Below, piece by piece: positions 48,609 to 61,052 of a DNA stretch of 64,000 nucleotides. Within the stretch, counting starts at the first letter, position 1; the number at the start of each line of letters is the position of its first letter. A program made the position numbers and the translations under genes. A model generated the notes under the pieces. That model did no database searches and was not told the DNA's origin. It saw nothing but the letters and a program-made list of their open reading frames with translations. Origin of the DNA: Metallyticus violacea (Eukaryota; Arthropoda; Insecta; Mantodea; Metallyticidae); contig CM060838.1 of assembly GCA_030762175.1 (NCBI GenBank), forward strand, positions 15,506,001 through 15,570,000. Reading direction: 5' to 3'.

Positions 48609-51600
48609 TTGTAAATATAAAAATACTCTTTAATTGCTCATAGAATATAGATAATACAACTTAGTACACGTCCTTATTGCACTTATTGCTTTGTTTTATT
48701 TTGAAGAGTGGTAAAACACTAAGAACAACGTTCTTTTATGAGTTTATAAGTTGTGTCTGTTTAAAAGGTGCAATAAACCCATTTTGTATCACCACCGTCC
48801 TCAGTACGTTTACTGCTGGGAAACATTGAGCACGAGTGGCGTGTTCCATCGCCTGTTAATGGGCATGTAAGAGCTAAAAGCCTGTTCTTTCACCAGCATT
48901 CCCTAGTAAATAAGCGATATTATGCACGAGTTGCTCTAGAATGTCTGCAAAGTTCAGATATGAATAGAAACGATCTGTTTCTCTATGTAATTTAAATTCG
49001 CCACCTGCGGCGCGATAATACAACATGGTAGCCATTACTCTACCCGAATACATTGGCATTGCAGAGGCGTTATGTGGGGGCAGTGTTTATTGAGCATTCT
49101 GTAGAAATACAGCATTGCGTTCCTTTTGCAAATTGTAATAACAGCAGCAGCAGCTGAATCTTCTAGTTTACTTGTTAAATATTTAACCAACTACGTTTTA
49201 TTGAGAACTCAATAACATTTTAACATTTAGAAGTTTTCTCATGTATTATTTTTTATCTTTTTTAATGTTTACACAATCACCAGATGCCTCCTAGAGTTTA
49301 TGTCCAGGCAGGCCGGTATCCGACATTATGACTTATCAGTAAGCCATGAGAGCACACTAAAAGTAGTTTACACACAACCGAGCATTTTTATTAATCTATT
49401 GGTACATTCGCCTCTTGAATAAAGGCAGGGCATTTATCATAGTGAAATACTCACCAATATAATGTATTCACTGAACTTTTCGTGGCATAGGAGTCATACA
49501 AATGAGACAGTATATATGAGCTGCCACCTCATATGCCGCATGCCACATGTAACTTCCTTCTTTTAAGCATGAGTGTGGTTTCATTTCTATTTACTGTACA
49601 AGTGCTGGACTATTGTTTGTAGTATAGTTTATTGCGAGAGTGCAGAAAGCCAACCCTAGCCATAAAATCTGACCTGGGAATTTCTGTAGCCTATTGTAAT
49701 TATATTTTGTTAAAAATTACCCAAACAGAGCCGATATTTTCTGGAGAGAATTCTTCAGCAGGGTCCGTGTCTGAAAGCTTTGATGTAGGTAGGTCCATAA
49801 CGACTGTAATATGCATAATGTGATTAATATAATACCACTGTGAATCTAGGAGCATTAAGATTGCCTGTGACCAACCTGATCCGCATTATCAGTACCATGA
49901 GCAATATCATCTACAAATTGCCCACACATTGATGATGAATACTAGATGTTTGTCCCAGTTAGGATACAGTATGTAAAGTATACCAGTGACGAAATATCGT
50001 ATTTCTTATATAACGGGGTTTGAGCCATGGGTCTTATTGATTTCATGTTCACTTTTCTAAGCCTGTTTCTCAGTCTGGTATTGATATCAACTATAATTTG
50101 GAGATACTTTTGATGACCTCTAGTAAGTCAAATATGAGTTTTGACTTGATGTGTTTTATAATTCCACCTCTTATTTGGTATCCCAAAAAATAACTATTTT
50201 ACTAAAATGTCTCCAGGTCCTGTTAATTATATTAAATCGTTCGGCTACGTCTCATATGTAACATGAATGCCCAAGCCACTTTCAACTTTCTGTCTCGTGT
50301 TACCGAACTGAATGTGAACAGGCTCTGTTGGAATGTAATTTGAACTTCAGTACGTCAGGAGCAGTACGTCAGGAGGTATATTATAAAGGGGCAGAATCCT
50401 TGGGAGCAACTTTCATTTTGCATTTAAGTATTCAAATGAAATGAAAGCTCAGAGGGTTATGTGCAGTTCAAATATATCACTGAAAAACACCAATTGTACA
50501 TTCTCAGCAAAAAAAAAAAAAAAGGTTAGTAGAGAACAAAATTCCTCGAAAACAAGCCTACCATTGATTATACCATTACTCCACACAGAAAAATATTTTG
50601 TGGCCATATTATATGCATATATAACATATTTTAAATATTATTTTATTATATTCTGTTTCATCTCATTTTAACCAGTACGTACTTTTCTAGTATCAAGTCT
50701 AAAAAAGGTGGTTAATAATTAAAAAATAGAACATATGAAATAAAAAAGATTTTATATTTCCAATACAAAACTACTTGAGCTATTCAGACATTCATCGTAT
50801 ATTTTTATGAATTCAGGTTCCATTCACTAAATTTATGACTGTACTGAACTGCCCAGAAGCAAAGAGTACCTCATACCATTATCTTTTACTATTCATACAT
50901 TAGAAATAATAATCTTTAAACAAAAAATGTTCAATTTATTATTTATTATTTACTTATGTTGGAGTTCAGTCAACAGGCCATCTCTTTATCCACACAAAAA
51001 CGCAAAAACAGGAGGATATACACGGTGTTTCAGAATCACCGTATATTTTTTCAAGTCATACTTTCATGGCATGCGTCTATCATTGGTTACAACTTTCAGA
51101 AACTTTAGAGATGTATAAAATTAGACATTTCTTTCCTTTAATCACTCTTCAACACACAAATATTAGGGAAACGGGAGAGCTAATTTTGACTAACTCGGGG
51201 CCACTGAATTCGAAAATAGCTTCAAAAGCTCTAGTTTTTTCATGACAAGCATGAGTGACGTGAAATTATGGCATTTTCCACCAAATATTCAGTTTCCATC
51301 ATTGTTGGCAGCGTAATTCTTACAGCACGGTGCTATCACATAATCGACTATTTTCTCTACGTGTTTTCGCATGTTCATCACGTGATCATTAATATTGTCG
51401 TCTGAAATGGTGTTCGGTAGTCGTAAACGAAAGTGGGCGTATTGCTAATGTGCATCACCTTCAGTTTTAAAGAACTTCTTCAAATCTTTATTTTTATGTG
51501 AAATGTCACTTTCAAAGAGAAGTGTATATAAATCCATTGTTATGCTGCTACAAACTATATACATAACATTCAACCTTTCCAGTTGTTAACTTATCTCTTA

Positions 51601-52099
51601 TCTGCTGAATTTCTGTCAGTTACGTCAGTGAAAAAAGATAAGGACCGTTTTTAAAGAGAAACATATACGAAGTATGTGTAACGTGTTCTCCGTACTCAGG
51701 TATTGTATGCTGTTAAATCAGCTGCTGTTTTTCGCGATCACTGCAGCGTAATGTGGGTTGCCTATTCTGAAAATTACACGGTTGTAAAAAACAATGTGTC
51801 ACTGCCATACTTTTATGCGCTAGTTCTATCGAACAAACTTTTCCAATACTATATCAGCTGTTGATGTGTTTTTTGATTGAAAATAATTCTAGTTATTTTT
51901 ATGTGCTGTTACATGTTAATGCGTCGGAATTCATACGTTCCGATTATAATAATGGACAGTCAAATAAATTGAACAAACAATTTTCTTTTCTATTTTTTCA
52001 TAACTCGAAGGAATTTTAATTTATATTCATCTGAACTGTTTTTGCGAATCATTTGGGTTCGCAAAATTATATTTGGCAACACTGGAACAAATATTGTTG
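48609..52099. other. Intergenic, nothing recognised
   Basis: Contains a 15-base A run near 50509 and the short direct repeat cagtacgtcagga twice near 50350. No recognised coding region; 51.17-51.47 kb is moderately complex but matches nothing I can name. Confidence 0.45.
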
Positions 52100-52111
52100 T
52101 CATAGCCATGT

Positions 52112-52373
52112 ATTTTTTTTAATGATGTTTATTGCCCGTTTTTACCACTGAGGCATCACAGGCGGTGAACACTGGTGAGATGAAATGATATATGATATGT
52201 TGCGAAACGTTCCAGGGCTAAGTTTAGGGTACCTCCCCGGCATTTGTCAGTTATGAGGACTGAGGAAAACCGGGAAAAATCTCAGTAAGGGAGGACGGTC
52301 CTGGCGGGATTCGAACCTCTGACCCCCTGGTCACAAGTCCGCGCCCTAACAACCTCGGCCACCCGTGGGGGTC
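52112..52373 (-). mobile_element. SINE-A, full length, minus strand
   Basis: Minus-strand head ggtggccgaggttgttaggg, with ggttcgaatcccgcc as B-box, body aggtaccctaaacttagccc, terminus aacgggcaataaacatca. Flanks tcatagccatgt (52100-52111) and tcatagcactgt (52374-52385) agree at 10 of 12 positions. An internal deletion removes part of the body around 52185-52200. Confidence 0.92.
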
Positions 52374-52385
52374 TCATAGCACTGT

Positions 52386-52877
52386 GTTAACAGCAATTTT
52401 AAAATGTGAGCAATGCTAGTTATGAACTTGTTTTTGCAATAGGTTTATGTGAACCAGCATATTCTGTGTATCCGTAAGTGTATAAGTTAACCATGCAGAA
52501 TATTAGGGGGCTTTGTTCAAAAACTCCAAGAGATAGAGAAGAGTACATTATCCAGATTGTTTTTGTTCCGCTTATAAACTCTGTCACCAATGTTATTTAT
52601 GACACTGTTCCCTTCCACTCTGTATGTATTATAATATGCTGTTTTTAAATAAAACAAAACACAGATGAAGAATAATTATACAATTGGAGACCTGAAGATT
52701 CATTAAGGGAAATTAAGTACTATTTTCTCTAGCATAAAAAGATAGACAATAATATATACAGAAAATACAATTATAGTGTCTACATTACTAACGGAATCAT
52801 AAATAAACCACTCCGTCAACTTAAATTGCAAGATATAAAACATAAACACACGCATGCATGCTTTCTACATAAAGTCC
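52386..52877. other. Intergenic, nothing recognised
   Basis: No feature seen. Confidence 0.5.
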
Positions 52878-53125
52878 CGTCCAGAGTGGATGGAAATTTT
52901 GGACGTAAATATCCTAAGTATGGCTTCTTTCGGAAGGGAAGTAAAGCCGTGAGTCCCATGTCGTATATTTACGACATGAAAAATAACCTCAAGCCTGAAA
53001 GAAGAGGCATCTGAGGCAAAATTTATCGGCCGTTTTACGCTCTGAAATAAATAGGACGGTGATGATCTGAGTTGTTAGAGTACCCAAATCAACAACTCTA
53101 CATAAAGAAAGAGGCGGTCTTTAAA
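52878..53125 (+). mobile_element. SINE-B, head missing, rearranged tail
   Basis: Starts at gtggatggaaattttggacg in the family body and keeps cctaagtatggcttctttcg, cctcaagcctgaaagaagag and a tail ctttaaataaataa. Between the expected gagttgttagag and the tail, about 31 extra bases are inserted near 53070-53105, including caacaactc, the reverse complement of gagttgttg-type sequence next to it. The 10-mer ctacataaag occurs just before the element (52865-52874) and inside this insert (53098-53107). Confidence 0.85.
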
Positions 53126-54660
53126 TAAATAATTTATACATCCAACATTTTATTAAAGCTAAACTAAATTAAATGTGTCACGATAGGTAGCCAAGGCAAC
53201 AGGGACGCTCCCTGAATTATGGTATTATAAAGTAAAAAAACACGATAATTGGTAAAGGTCAAACAACAGTCTATAATTCGTCTAGTGTAAGTTAGTAACC
53301 ACTTACGTTACTGCTCAATTTAACAGACTTTAAATTAGCAAACGTATACAGTTTTTACATTACATATTGCATGAAATATGAGTATTATTTTCATATCTTA
53401 AATGTATTACTATTTGATTCTACGAAAGTAGTATGTTTTTTAAAAAAAATCAGTTTTTATAGTACGCATTAATTCAGTAATTTAATGCACCTCCCGAGGA
53501 AAGTAGATATCAGTGACAAACTAGAAAGCAGTCTAATTTCTAACGCGATGTAAGATCGGCATGTTGTAAGATTATGGATATAAAGAAACCTTATGTAGAG
53601 GTTTACGAAATTTTAAACAAACATGATAACGTAAGTATGTTTCTTAATATCTCTATACGTGTTCTTGAAAGTAATTCGAACAATGGTCAAATTTGGGACC
53701 ATTCCAGATTTTCCTGAGGCATACATAACGGACCAACCGTGATTTCTTAGCTAAACTGAACACATTTTAATCAACAACGAATCGCAGTAATCAAATTGGC
53801 TTATTACAAGCGTTTGGCACAATTCTTTCCAGAGTAAAAGGAAAGCAGTTTCTTCTTGGGTGTCTCACTTTGGTCGTATTTATAAAGATGACAGTAGTTT
53901 AATTGTTTTACTATATTCAACTACTATTTCATTTAAGTTCACATTTTTGCGTTGTACAAATGTGTTCAAGTGTACTAGTATGCGGCATATAGCATTACTG
54001 CTGCTTTGGAATTATCCGAATTTTGTTTCATTTAACTACTGTGCGTTATAAATAATCTGGCATGTTATGAACACGGACTTTGTTCACGCCGAAGCAGAGT
54101 GGAAATAAAAGAACAAAAGTTAAGAGACGACAAAATGAAACGAATGGAAGCAGGAGACACATGACACTGGAATGAAATCACGCACGCAAGACGACTGTCA
54201 GAAGTCTAGAAGAAAGTGACATTTTTCTAACTTTGCTAGTTTGTTCTGTTCTCTAGAGTTCATATGATGCGAAGTATTAGTTACGCAATATTTTCTACTG
54301 CACATAAATATTCAGCCTCTGGCAGATTTGTGACTCTCTGCCTACGGTGGGATTTTATAACGATCTCTTAAAGAAACAGCTAACAGCTACCTCCAGGTAT
54401 GCCATTTTTCTTATGTATCTGCGAAGTAAAAAGCTTTTAGCAGTGAAAATATAGTTCCTTGTGTCCACGTGTTATATTACCAGATTCGCGTTAATCAAAT
54501 TGCACAGTGCATGTTTAACTACTCGAGTGATACAAATCTACTACATCTACTAGAAAAAAGATAAGTTGAAACATATTTTTAACATTATTTTTTCAATACA
54601 TATACTCGAAATGCAATTAAAAACATACTGCGGCAAAACAGCAGTTCGCTTTCTTCTTAG
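53126..54660. other. Intergenic, nothing recognised
   Basis: AT-rich; one 63-codon frame without homology. Confidence 0.5.
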
Positions 54661-54713
54661 GTTTTTTTGTTTTTTTGTTTTTGTTTTTGTTTTTTTTTTT
54701 TTTTTTTTTTTTT
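54661..54713. repeat. T-rich (TnG) tract, 53 bases
   Basis: Runs of T separated by single G, then 24 T in a row. It sits immediately upstream of the Tc1 relic. Confidence 0.95.
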
Positions 54714-55015
54714 AGAAAAAGTTTGAGTACTACGCCAGCGTATGTCAGATAAGCACTTTGTCAATAGGAAAGAGCCTCGAATTAGTTCAGGCATTCAATG
54801 ATGGAGATAATAGGCTTGAAGATAAGTCGCGCTCTAAGCGACCTTATATTAGAAAATGAAATTCTGTTCATTGCGCTCGGAAAAAAAAAAAGCCACTACC
54901 AGTTCTGCTCAATTGTCAGGAAGAGTTGGCATCTCCAGAACAACAGTAGCTGCTCGACATTGTAGTAACAGTCGAAGAGTAGGTCCATATGAACATACAA
55001 GCTCAGATCCAAAAA
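54714..55015 (+). pseudogene. Tc1-like transposase DNA-binding domain relic
   Basis: One frame gives DKSRSKRPYIRK followed by a stop, matching the 'D..RSGRPRK' linker (AT-hook-like) between the two helix-turn-helix motifs of Tc1 transposases. After a frame change KATTSSAQLSGRVGISRTTV then AARHCSNSRRVGPYEH matches the second helix-turn-helix ('ptTS..L......vS..TVrr.L...glr.r.p'). The first helix-turn-helix is not recognisable and the DDE catalytic domain is absent from the following sequence. At least one stop and one shift, so inactive. Confidence 0.72.
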
Positions 55016-56589
55016 TGAGTTTTATATTTTGAACCAACTTCTTTAAAAATCCCCTAGTCGTCCGATTCTGGAAACGCGAGGAAAAACTGCTCTAATTCTG
55101 TAATTGTGAGAAAATAAAACAATAGATATTACCTCAGTAAGAGGTTTGGTCAAAGAAGATGCTTTGCGTTTGCTGGAATTATAAAGATGTCCAAACAGTG
55201 CTGGAATTTTGAGTTGTACGGGATTTACGCTTTTTAAGTTTAGACTAATCAGATTTAAAAAAATAGAATATGTTTCATAATATAGCAAGACAAACGCTTG
55301 CCGATTGATCAAAATTGGCCCAATAGAAAAATCTAAAATTACTGCCTCACCCAGCATCCTGCCCAAATTTTGCGCCTTCTGACCATGTTTCAGACTACTG
55401 GCAAAGAAATGGATGTGCAACGTCGGAAATGAGGGCTTATATTTTAAATGATAATAATTTTTGTTGTTATTACTGTCCAAGTAAGGGTTTTGACAAAAGA
55501 GATTAAATGTAGCAGCGACGAGGGTTGCTGATGATTAATGCTCTTCCTAATTGTCTTAATATCCCAATGTAACTGCCAACATTAATTAATTGAGTGCTCC
55601 TGGAGTCCGGTCTGATATTCATGTGCAGTAGTGATAGTGCTAAGAACGTAAGAGGGCAAATAGCAGGGCAGAAGTTACAGAAAAAAAATGAGTAGAGACT
55701 TCAGTCCCTTATATATGTTGAATCATTTTTAGCTATTAGCATGAGTGCAGAGCTTAAGTTCTATTTCAACGTCACTGTGTCTGTTTTTCTTAACAATTTT
55801 CTACACATTATCTTGTCTTATAATCTTATTACAGTTTCTCTCTTGAGTCTTGTTAAACTGTTTACCCTTCATCAAGAACTGGCACAGTCTCATTGCACGC
55901 TGTGAGCAAGGCTAGCAGTTATTTTTTGTTGCAATAGCTTGAGCACTCCAGATGCTATTTTGCCATCTCCATATATTCATAAGTACCGTCTAACACTCAA
56001 GTCTTAGAAGTTGGCGATTTACTAAACTGAAGTCTACAGTTACTTAAACCTCAGTGGTTTCCAAGTCAAGCACCACGCCTCACACTAAACAGGGTCAACT
56101 TTAATCAACTTAAAATACAAACACCAGAATTCCTTCCTTTGATATTTTACTCGCAGGGAGATAATGCTGTCATATATGCTTAGGAAGAACATTTGCTGTC
56201 CGACCTGAGCCAACTTAGATGTTTTCAACACTCATTGCTTCACTTCTAACTGGCGGATAACATTCCAGAGTAGTCATATCATAAAGCCATCGGTCGATAA
56301 CGCATTGTATCCTTCACGGCTGTACTTGGCGTGGCAACCTCTGGATTAGGAACAAATTGTATCCTCAACTATGGCCATGCTAAAAGTTGTGGTATCCGCA
56401 AGGCTCATCGGGGATTAAGAGCTCATGAGCTAAAATGCTAAAATTGCCAGGTGTTGGGCTGTACGAATATATCTGTGCTTGCTGAAGGGGCTGATGTCTG
56501 TCAATCTCTGCCTTTGGCTGAATGTTTAGTTCATTACACCATTTTTGGTATACCCTTTGAGCAAAAAGCTGAAATAATTTAGCTACTGC
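55016..56589. other. Intergenic; one 145-codon unmatched frame
   Basis: The minus-strand frame at 55043-55480 is the longest in the window, but has no recognisable domain or codon pattern. In 64 kb of AT-rich DNA one such frame is within what chance could give. Nothing else seen. Confidence 0.4.
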
Positions 56590-56601
56590 AAACATTCAGT
56601 T

Positions 56602-56900
56602 ACCGCCACGGGTGGCCGAGGTCGTTAAGGCACGGACTCGTGAGCGGGAGGTCTGCGGTTCGAATCCCGCCAGGACCGTCCTCCCTGACTGGGGTTTTTT
56701 CCAGGTTTTCCTCAGTCTTCATAACTGGCAAATGCCGGGGAGGTACCTAAACTTAGGCCTGGAACGCTTCCTTCCTTAAAAAAAAAAAAAAAAAAAAAAT
56801 CCTTTCCCAATTTATCATTTCATCTCATGTATCACCAGTGTCCACCGCCTGTGGTGCCTCAGTAGTAAAAACGGGCGTTAAACACTACTCAAAAAAAAAA
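56602..56900 (+). mobile_element. SINE-A, full length with perfect 12-bp target-site duplication
   Basis: Head ggtggccgaggtcgttaagg and gcggttcgaatcccgcc are intact, followed by aggttttcctcagtcttcat, aaatgccggggaggtacc, an expanded internal run of 22 A (56778-56799), terminus aacgggcgttaaacactact and an A tail. Flanks aaacattcagtt at 56590-56601 and 56901-56912 are identical. This is the cleanest SINE-A and a good reference for the family. Confidence 0.97.
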
Positions 56901-56912
56901 AAACATTCAGTT

Positions 56913-58130
56913 TGCTCGGCACAGATGTCATACTGCGTTTGAAATACTTAAATACTTGGTTTTGCCAATTTTCTGCTAGGAACAAGTCAGGTGCCAACCT
57001 CGCTTAAATCCCTGACACGGCGGTCACATGTTTGCCGATCACGTAGGAGCAATAGGAGCAATTCCCTGCAGGAGTGAGGGGGGTTCCTAATAAAGTTGCC
57101 ACTCTGTGGGTAAGGAACAGAGAGAAATATTACTCGGTTTGTCAGACATTTGTGTCATGTGTAAAACGTAGACAAAATCCAAGGCAGAGACCAAAAGGAT
57201 TTGCTCATTTCTGCCATTTCATATTACGTTGGTTTGTAGTGGTCAAGATATGCATTCCGATTATTACTATGCATGTTTAAAACATTTTGCCTTGGTTGAA
57301 TAAAAATTAATATTCGGACGCAAATCTTCCATTACCAACAAAACTACTACCACAACCACCATTATTTTGAAAACCGGTTTCAAGGACTTTTTGGTAAAAC
57401 TACACCCACAATAGCAATGCCAATACCAAACTGCTAGGCCTGTGTGAAAGATCATGGGTGACATTTTTTTCCTTTCGCCGACAGGGGTGCAGTTTTTGGG
57501 GCTCAATGATTTTACCAAGGTGTACTCTCTATTCTTGGCTATTTCAGTAACACATCCATGGGCTTCCCAACTTTTTTTCCCTAATAAGTCAATAGTTACA
57601 GTCACAAAAAACAGTTTTGACCAGGAACTTCTCTGTGAACATCTGGGATGGAATCGTTGCACATGTATTGACTGGTTTCAACTTTGTTCCAGCTCGGTGG
57701 TGACAAGCAGTTCCACATTTTCCAGAAATCCCTTTTCCCTCATACTAGAGTTTTTCTCGGCTGTTACATAACAGCATGATTGCAGAACTATGACTGACCA
57801 GTATATATTACAGTTACGTGTTTTTCGCAAGTTCCTGGAAGTCCTTCCAAGGACATCGCTTGGCTTTGGTGGCCATGTTGCTTCTGACCTATATCACTGT
57901 TTCTGGGCATTATTATTTAACGCCACTTTTGTAAATGAAATGATTTCAAAGGATTTTGGCCGAAGTGAACACGATGCATGCTCTTCCTGCGATCTTCAAT
58001 ATATTCCGATAATCATTGACTCGCCGATATGAACTTTATTTATAGGTCAATTGCGTTCGTTTTGTACACTCGGTGAATAGGTAAGATCTATAGCTGCAGT
58101 TTTGTGTTACATAGCGCTCGCCACACTAAG
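56913..58130. other. Open in several frames on both strands, unassigned
   Basis: From 57267 to 58032 there is unusual openness: a 131-codon minus-strand frame (57267-57662) and plus-strand frames of 105 and 80 codons (57454-57771, 57790-58032) that share one reading frame and are separated by a single stop. None of the translations shows a motif I recognise. It may be an old coding transposon or simply less AT-rich DNA. I make no functional claim. Confidence 0.35.
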
Positions 58131-58140
58131 CTTGTCTACT

Positions 58141-58488
58141 TACCACCACGGGTGGCCGAGGTCGTTAAGGCCCGAACTTGTGAGCGGCAGGTCTAGGGTT
58201 CCAATCCCGCCAGGGCGTCTTCCCTGAGTTAGTTTTGTTTTGTTTTTTTTTGTTTTTTTTTTTGTTTTTTTTTGTTTTTTTTCTTCTTCCAAGTTTTCCT
58301 CAATCCTCATAACTGGCAAATGCCGGGGAGGTAACCTAAAATTTAGGCCTGGAACGCTTGCTTGCTTCCTTTAAAAAAAATCCTTTCCCAATATCTCATG
58401 TATCACCAGTGTTCACCGCCTGTGGTGCCTCAGTAGTAAAAACGGGCGTTAAACACCATTCAAAAAATATATAAAATAAAATAAAAAC
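58141..58488 (+). mobile_element. SINE-A with expanded internal T tract
   Basis: Head ggtggccgaggtcgttaagg ... gggttccaatcccgcc, then the normal gaggttttttccagg segment replaced by about 60 bases of T runs broken by single G (58226-58285), then aagttttcctcaatcctcat, body and terminus aacgggcgttaaacaccatt. Probable target-site duplication cttgtctac (58131) / cttatctac (58489). Confidence 0.93.
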
Positions 58489-58498
58489 CTTATCTACA

Positions 58499-59321
58499 TG
58501 ACATTTGAAGCTACGTCGAATCTATGTTGTCCAACAAAAGAAGGTTTGTTAGCCCTTCTGTATCATCGCTTAAAAATAATGCGATAACTTTAAGGTCACA
58601 TTGCAAATGAACCTAAAAGGAAACCATAAAGTACGTAGCATGTTTTTCGTTTAAATGATACAACTCTTTAGCTTTCTCTTATTAAACTAGAACTATCTTC
58701 TTTATAAGTGTCTAGCTTGAAAGCTTTGATTATATTGTAGGCAAACATTTGAAACTACCAGTCTTAATCAAAGTCTATATTATAATATTAATTCATGGAT
58801 GCCTAACTATTTTAAAGGTGGTAGATACAAGAACGTTCTAAACTCTATGGTTAAAAGATTGTAAGAGTTCTGTTGTAAAATGAACTTGAATTACATTTTA
58901 TACGCTTTCACTTGATTCTTTTCCAGAAAAATTGTAGCAGCAAGCAGGAATAAAGACAGGTGTTCCCACAAAATGAAAGGGATTAAAGTGTCAGAGAAGA
59001 TTGATTACTATGCTACTCAATGAGAGGAAAGTTGTGTCAGAACACCAAACGCGAATCAGCGTATCTTTGAAACGAAATGGAAGAGAAAATAATTTGTGTT
59101 TACAAAAGTAAAGCCCATGCGATATAATGCTTTGTTTTACTTTTGAAGTCATTCTTTTCTTTTTTCTCGGTGTTTCACCAGGTGTTTGATATCGGATGTA
59201 ATTACATATTATTGCATAAAATAAATATTGCATTTTGTATGCTGTAAAACTGTTATTACAGGGTGGGAGAAAATGGTAAACATATTTCAACTCACTATTG
59301 TCTTATGCCCAAGAAGTTACA
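58499..59321. other. Intergenic, nothing recognised
   Basis: A 99-codon minus-strand frame at 58991-59290 has no recognisable domain. Confidence 0.45.
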
Positions 59322-59470
59322 AGCAAGGTAGCTCAGGAGTAATGCATGAGATTAGCATTCGGGAGGTCCCACGTTGGACCGTTGGGGCGACCACTTTGAG
59401 CTTGAGTTTTTTGTCACTCAAACGGATGCTGGAATGAATATTTATATTCCATGAATTTTCCGCTCTCCCA
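59322..59470 (+). mobile_element. Putative SINE with tRNA-like head, degraded
   Basis: ggtagctcaggagtaatgca ... cattcgggaggtcccacg has the layout of another tRNA-headed insect SINE type; the B-box is damaged (acgttggacc). A body continues to cattctcccatttcattt-like sequence near 59470. Single copy. Confidence 0.45.
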
Positions 59471-59520
59471 TTTCATTTAATATTTTTTTATTCCATTGAT
59501 TTTTTACAGGGTCAAAAATG

Positions 59521-59775
59521 CTAGGGCAAGGTCGGCTGGTGCGGTGTGATGGTGGCTTGCACCTTGGAATGGAAGCTTACTTTCTAAGGTGGTCGAAAAA
59601 CTCGGGATTGGGACTCTACTGACGTTGGGATGCTCTGTCTGGAAACATATTAGAAACCATGCAGTCACCGCACATACTTTGTGCCACCCGGTTAATTCCA
59701 TCACTTTATCCCTTCCTCCCGGAGGTGCCTTCGTTCGGACGTAGACACTAAGGGCGAGCCGCGAACAGGGCTCAA
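59521..59775 (-). repeat. Unnamed GC-rich interspersed repeat, copy 1
   Basis: On the minus strand this reads ttgagccctgttcgcggctc ... tttctaatatgtttccagac ... gtgcaagccaccatcacacc, aligning along its length with copy 2 at 61053-61250. GC-richer than its surroundings; no open frame. Family identity unknown. Confidence 0.7.
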
Positions 59776-61052
59776 TTACTGAAAGTATCCTCCTCAGCCT
59801 ATTAAATGTATTTATTGGTTCAATTTATCAGAGTAAATTATTGATTATGCATGTGTTCACAATATTAGTTTTTCTTTTTCAAATGTAGCAGTTTATACTT
59901 TGGTCTCTTCTTATCTTAGAGGAACAAAGTTTCAGTCTCTCGGGCTTAGGATGATTGGTGTTTTATGAGGAATTATTGCAAAAGATATGGTATGGCTCTT
60001 GATTTAGGTTCTTGTGTATGCTAGCAGTGCTATCGTAATAACTTTTAAGAGAAAAGTGGATTTCGCACTGAAAATTAAATTGAAAACTACAGATTGAGTT
60101 GTAACAATTCTAAGATTTATTTATTGCTGATATTTGAAATACAGTTATGTGAAAAAGAAAGTGCTCTTTTAGACCGGTATCATTATTGAAGAGAAGTGGC
60201 TTGTTTAAGTTTGGAGAAGAAAAATGAGGAAAAATTGGCGGAAAGAATAAAATAGCTGAAGTCAACGAAAGTTTGGGGAAAGTTTTACCAGCACCAATGG
60301 ATTGTAGTAGGGGTGTGACATGAACTGTTTTTGGTGAAAGTGGTTAATCATTGTGCTTCAACTTTAATTCAGGTTATTTCCAAGCAAAGGATTGTGTCGT
60401 GTATGGAAAGATAAAAAACGAAGAGTTAGAAGCAGTGGGTTTTAAACACTTTACAGTAAATAATGTATAAATGGCATGGTAGTGCAGTGGAAAATGGAGA
60501 AACAGAATGCAAAAAGTACAGCAAGGCAACGTTTTGGTCGTTAATAGAACTTATATGGCGTTCATTTGTTCCAGAGCACGATCCGTTTATTTGCTAGTTA
60601 TGGAAATTACTTTACTTTTCTTACAACTTAATAGAGTGGCCCTGATAATAGCTCAAAATGAGGTTACAGTCACGTCACGTCGTTCGGCGCGTTAACGGAA
60701 AAGTTAATAACAGTTATTTTAGATTATACTTATATTCGACAGTGAATCACTGATTTTAACATATTCATATCTTACGAAACTACAATACTAGGCTAAAACA
60801 GTTGTATCAAAGTAGGTTTAGTGAACAAAATCATAATTCTACATAGCATACGGAAACATAAATTCAGTTCTATATTCCAAACAAATTAAATATACGAAAC
60901 GGATCGTTTTGTATAGCGTTAAAGTTTACTTTAAAATATGATTTAAACTTGAATGCGATTAAAAACAAAGCTGGTCTTTGATTTTTCTCTAAAATGCTGT
61001 ATTTAAATTAAATTAAATTGAACTGTTTGGGACCAAGAAGGACACTTTCCAT
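59776..61052. other. Spacer between inverted repeat copies, nothing recognised
   Basis: AT-rich spacer without recognised genes. Confidence 0.5.

Noticed and set aside
51013..51046. Hairpin acggtg...caccgt as a regulatory element
   Set aside because: Only six perfect pairs plus an imperfect extension; common by chance.
55043..55480. 145-codon minus-strand frame as a real gene
   Set aside because: Longest frame in the window, but no recognisable motif, no exon context, and a length that chance can produce once in 64 kb of AT-rich DNA searched in six frames.
56602..56680. Genuine tRNA genes at SINE heads
   Set aside because: A- and B-boxes are present, but the acceptor stem does not close, and the same head is always followed by a SINE body and tail.
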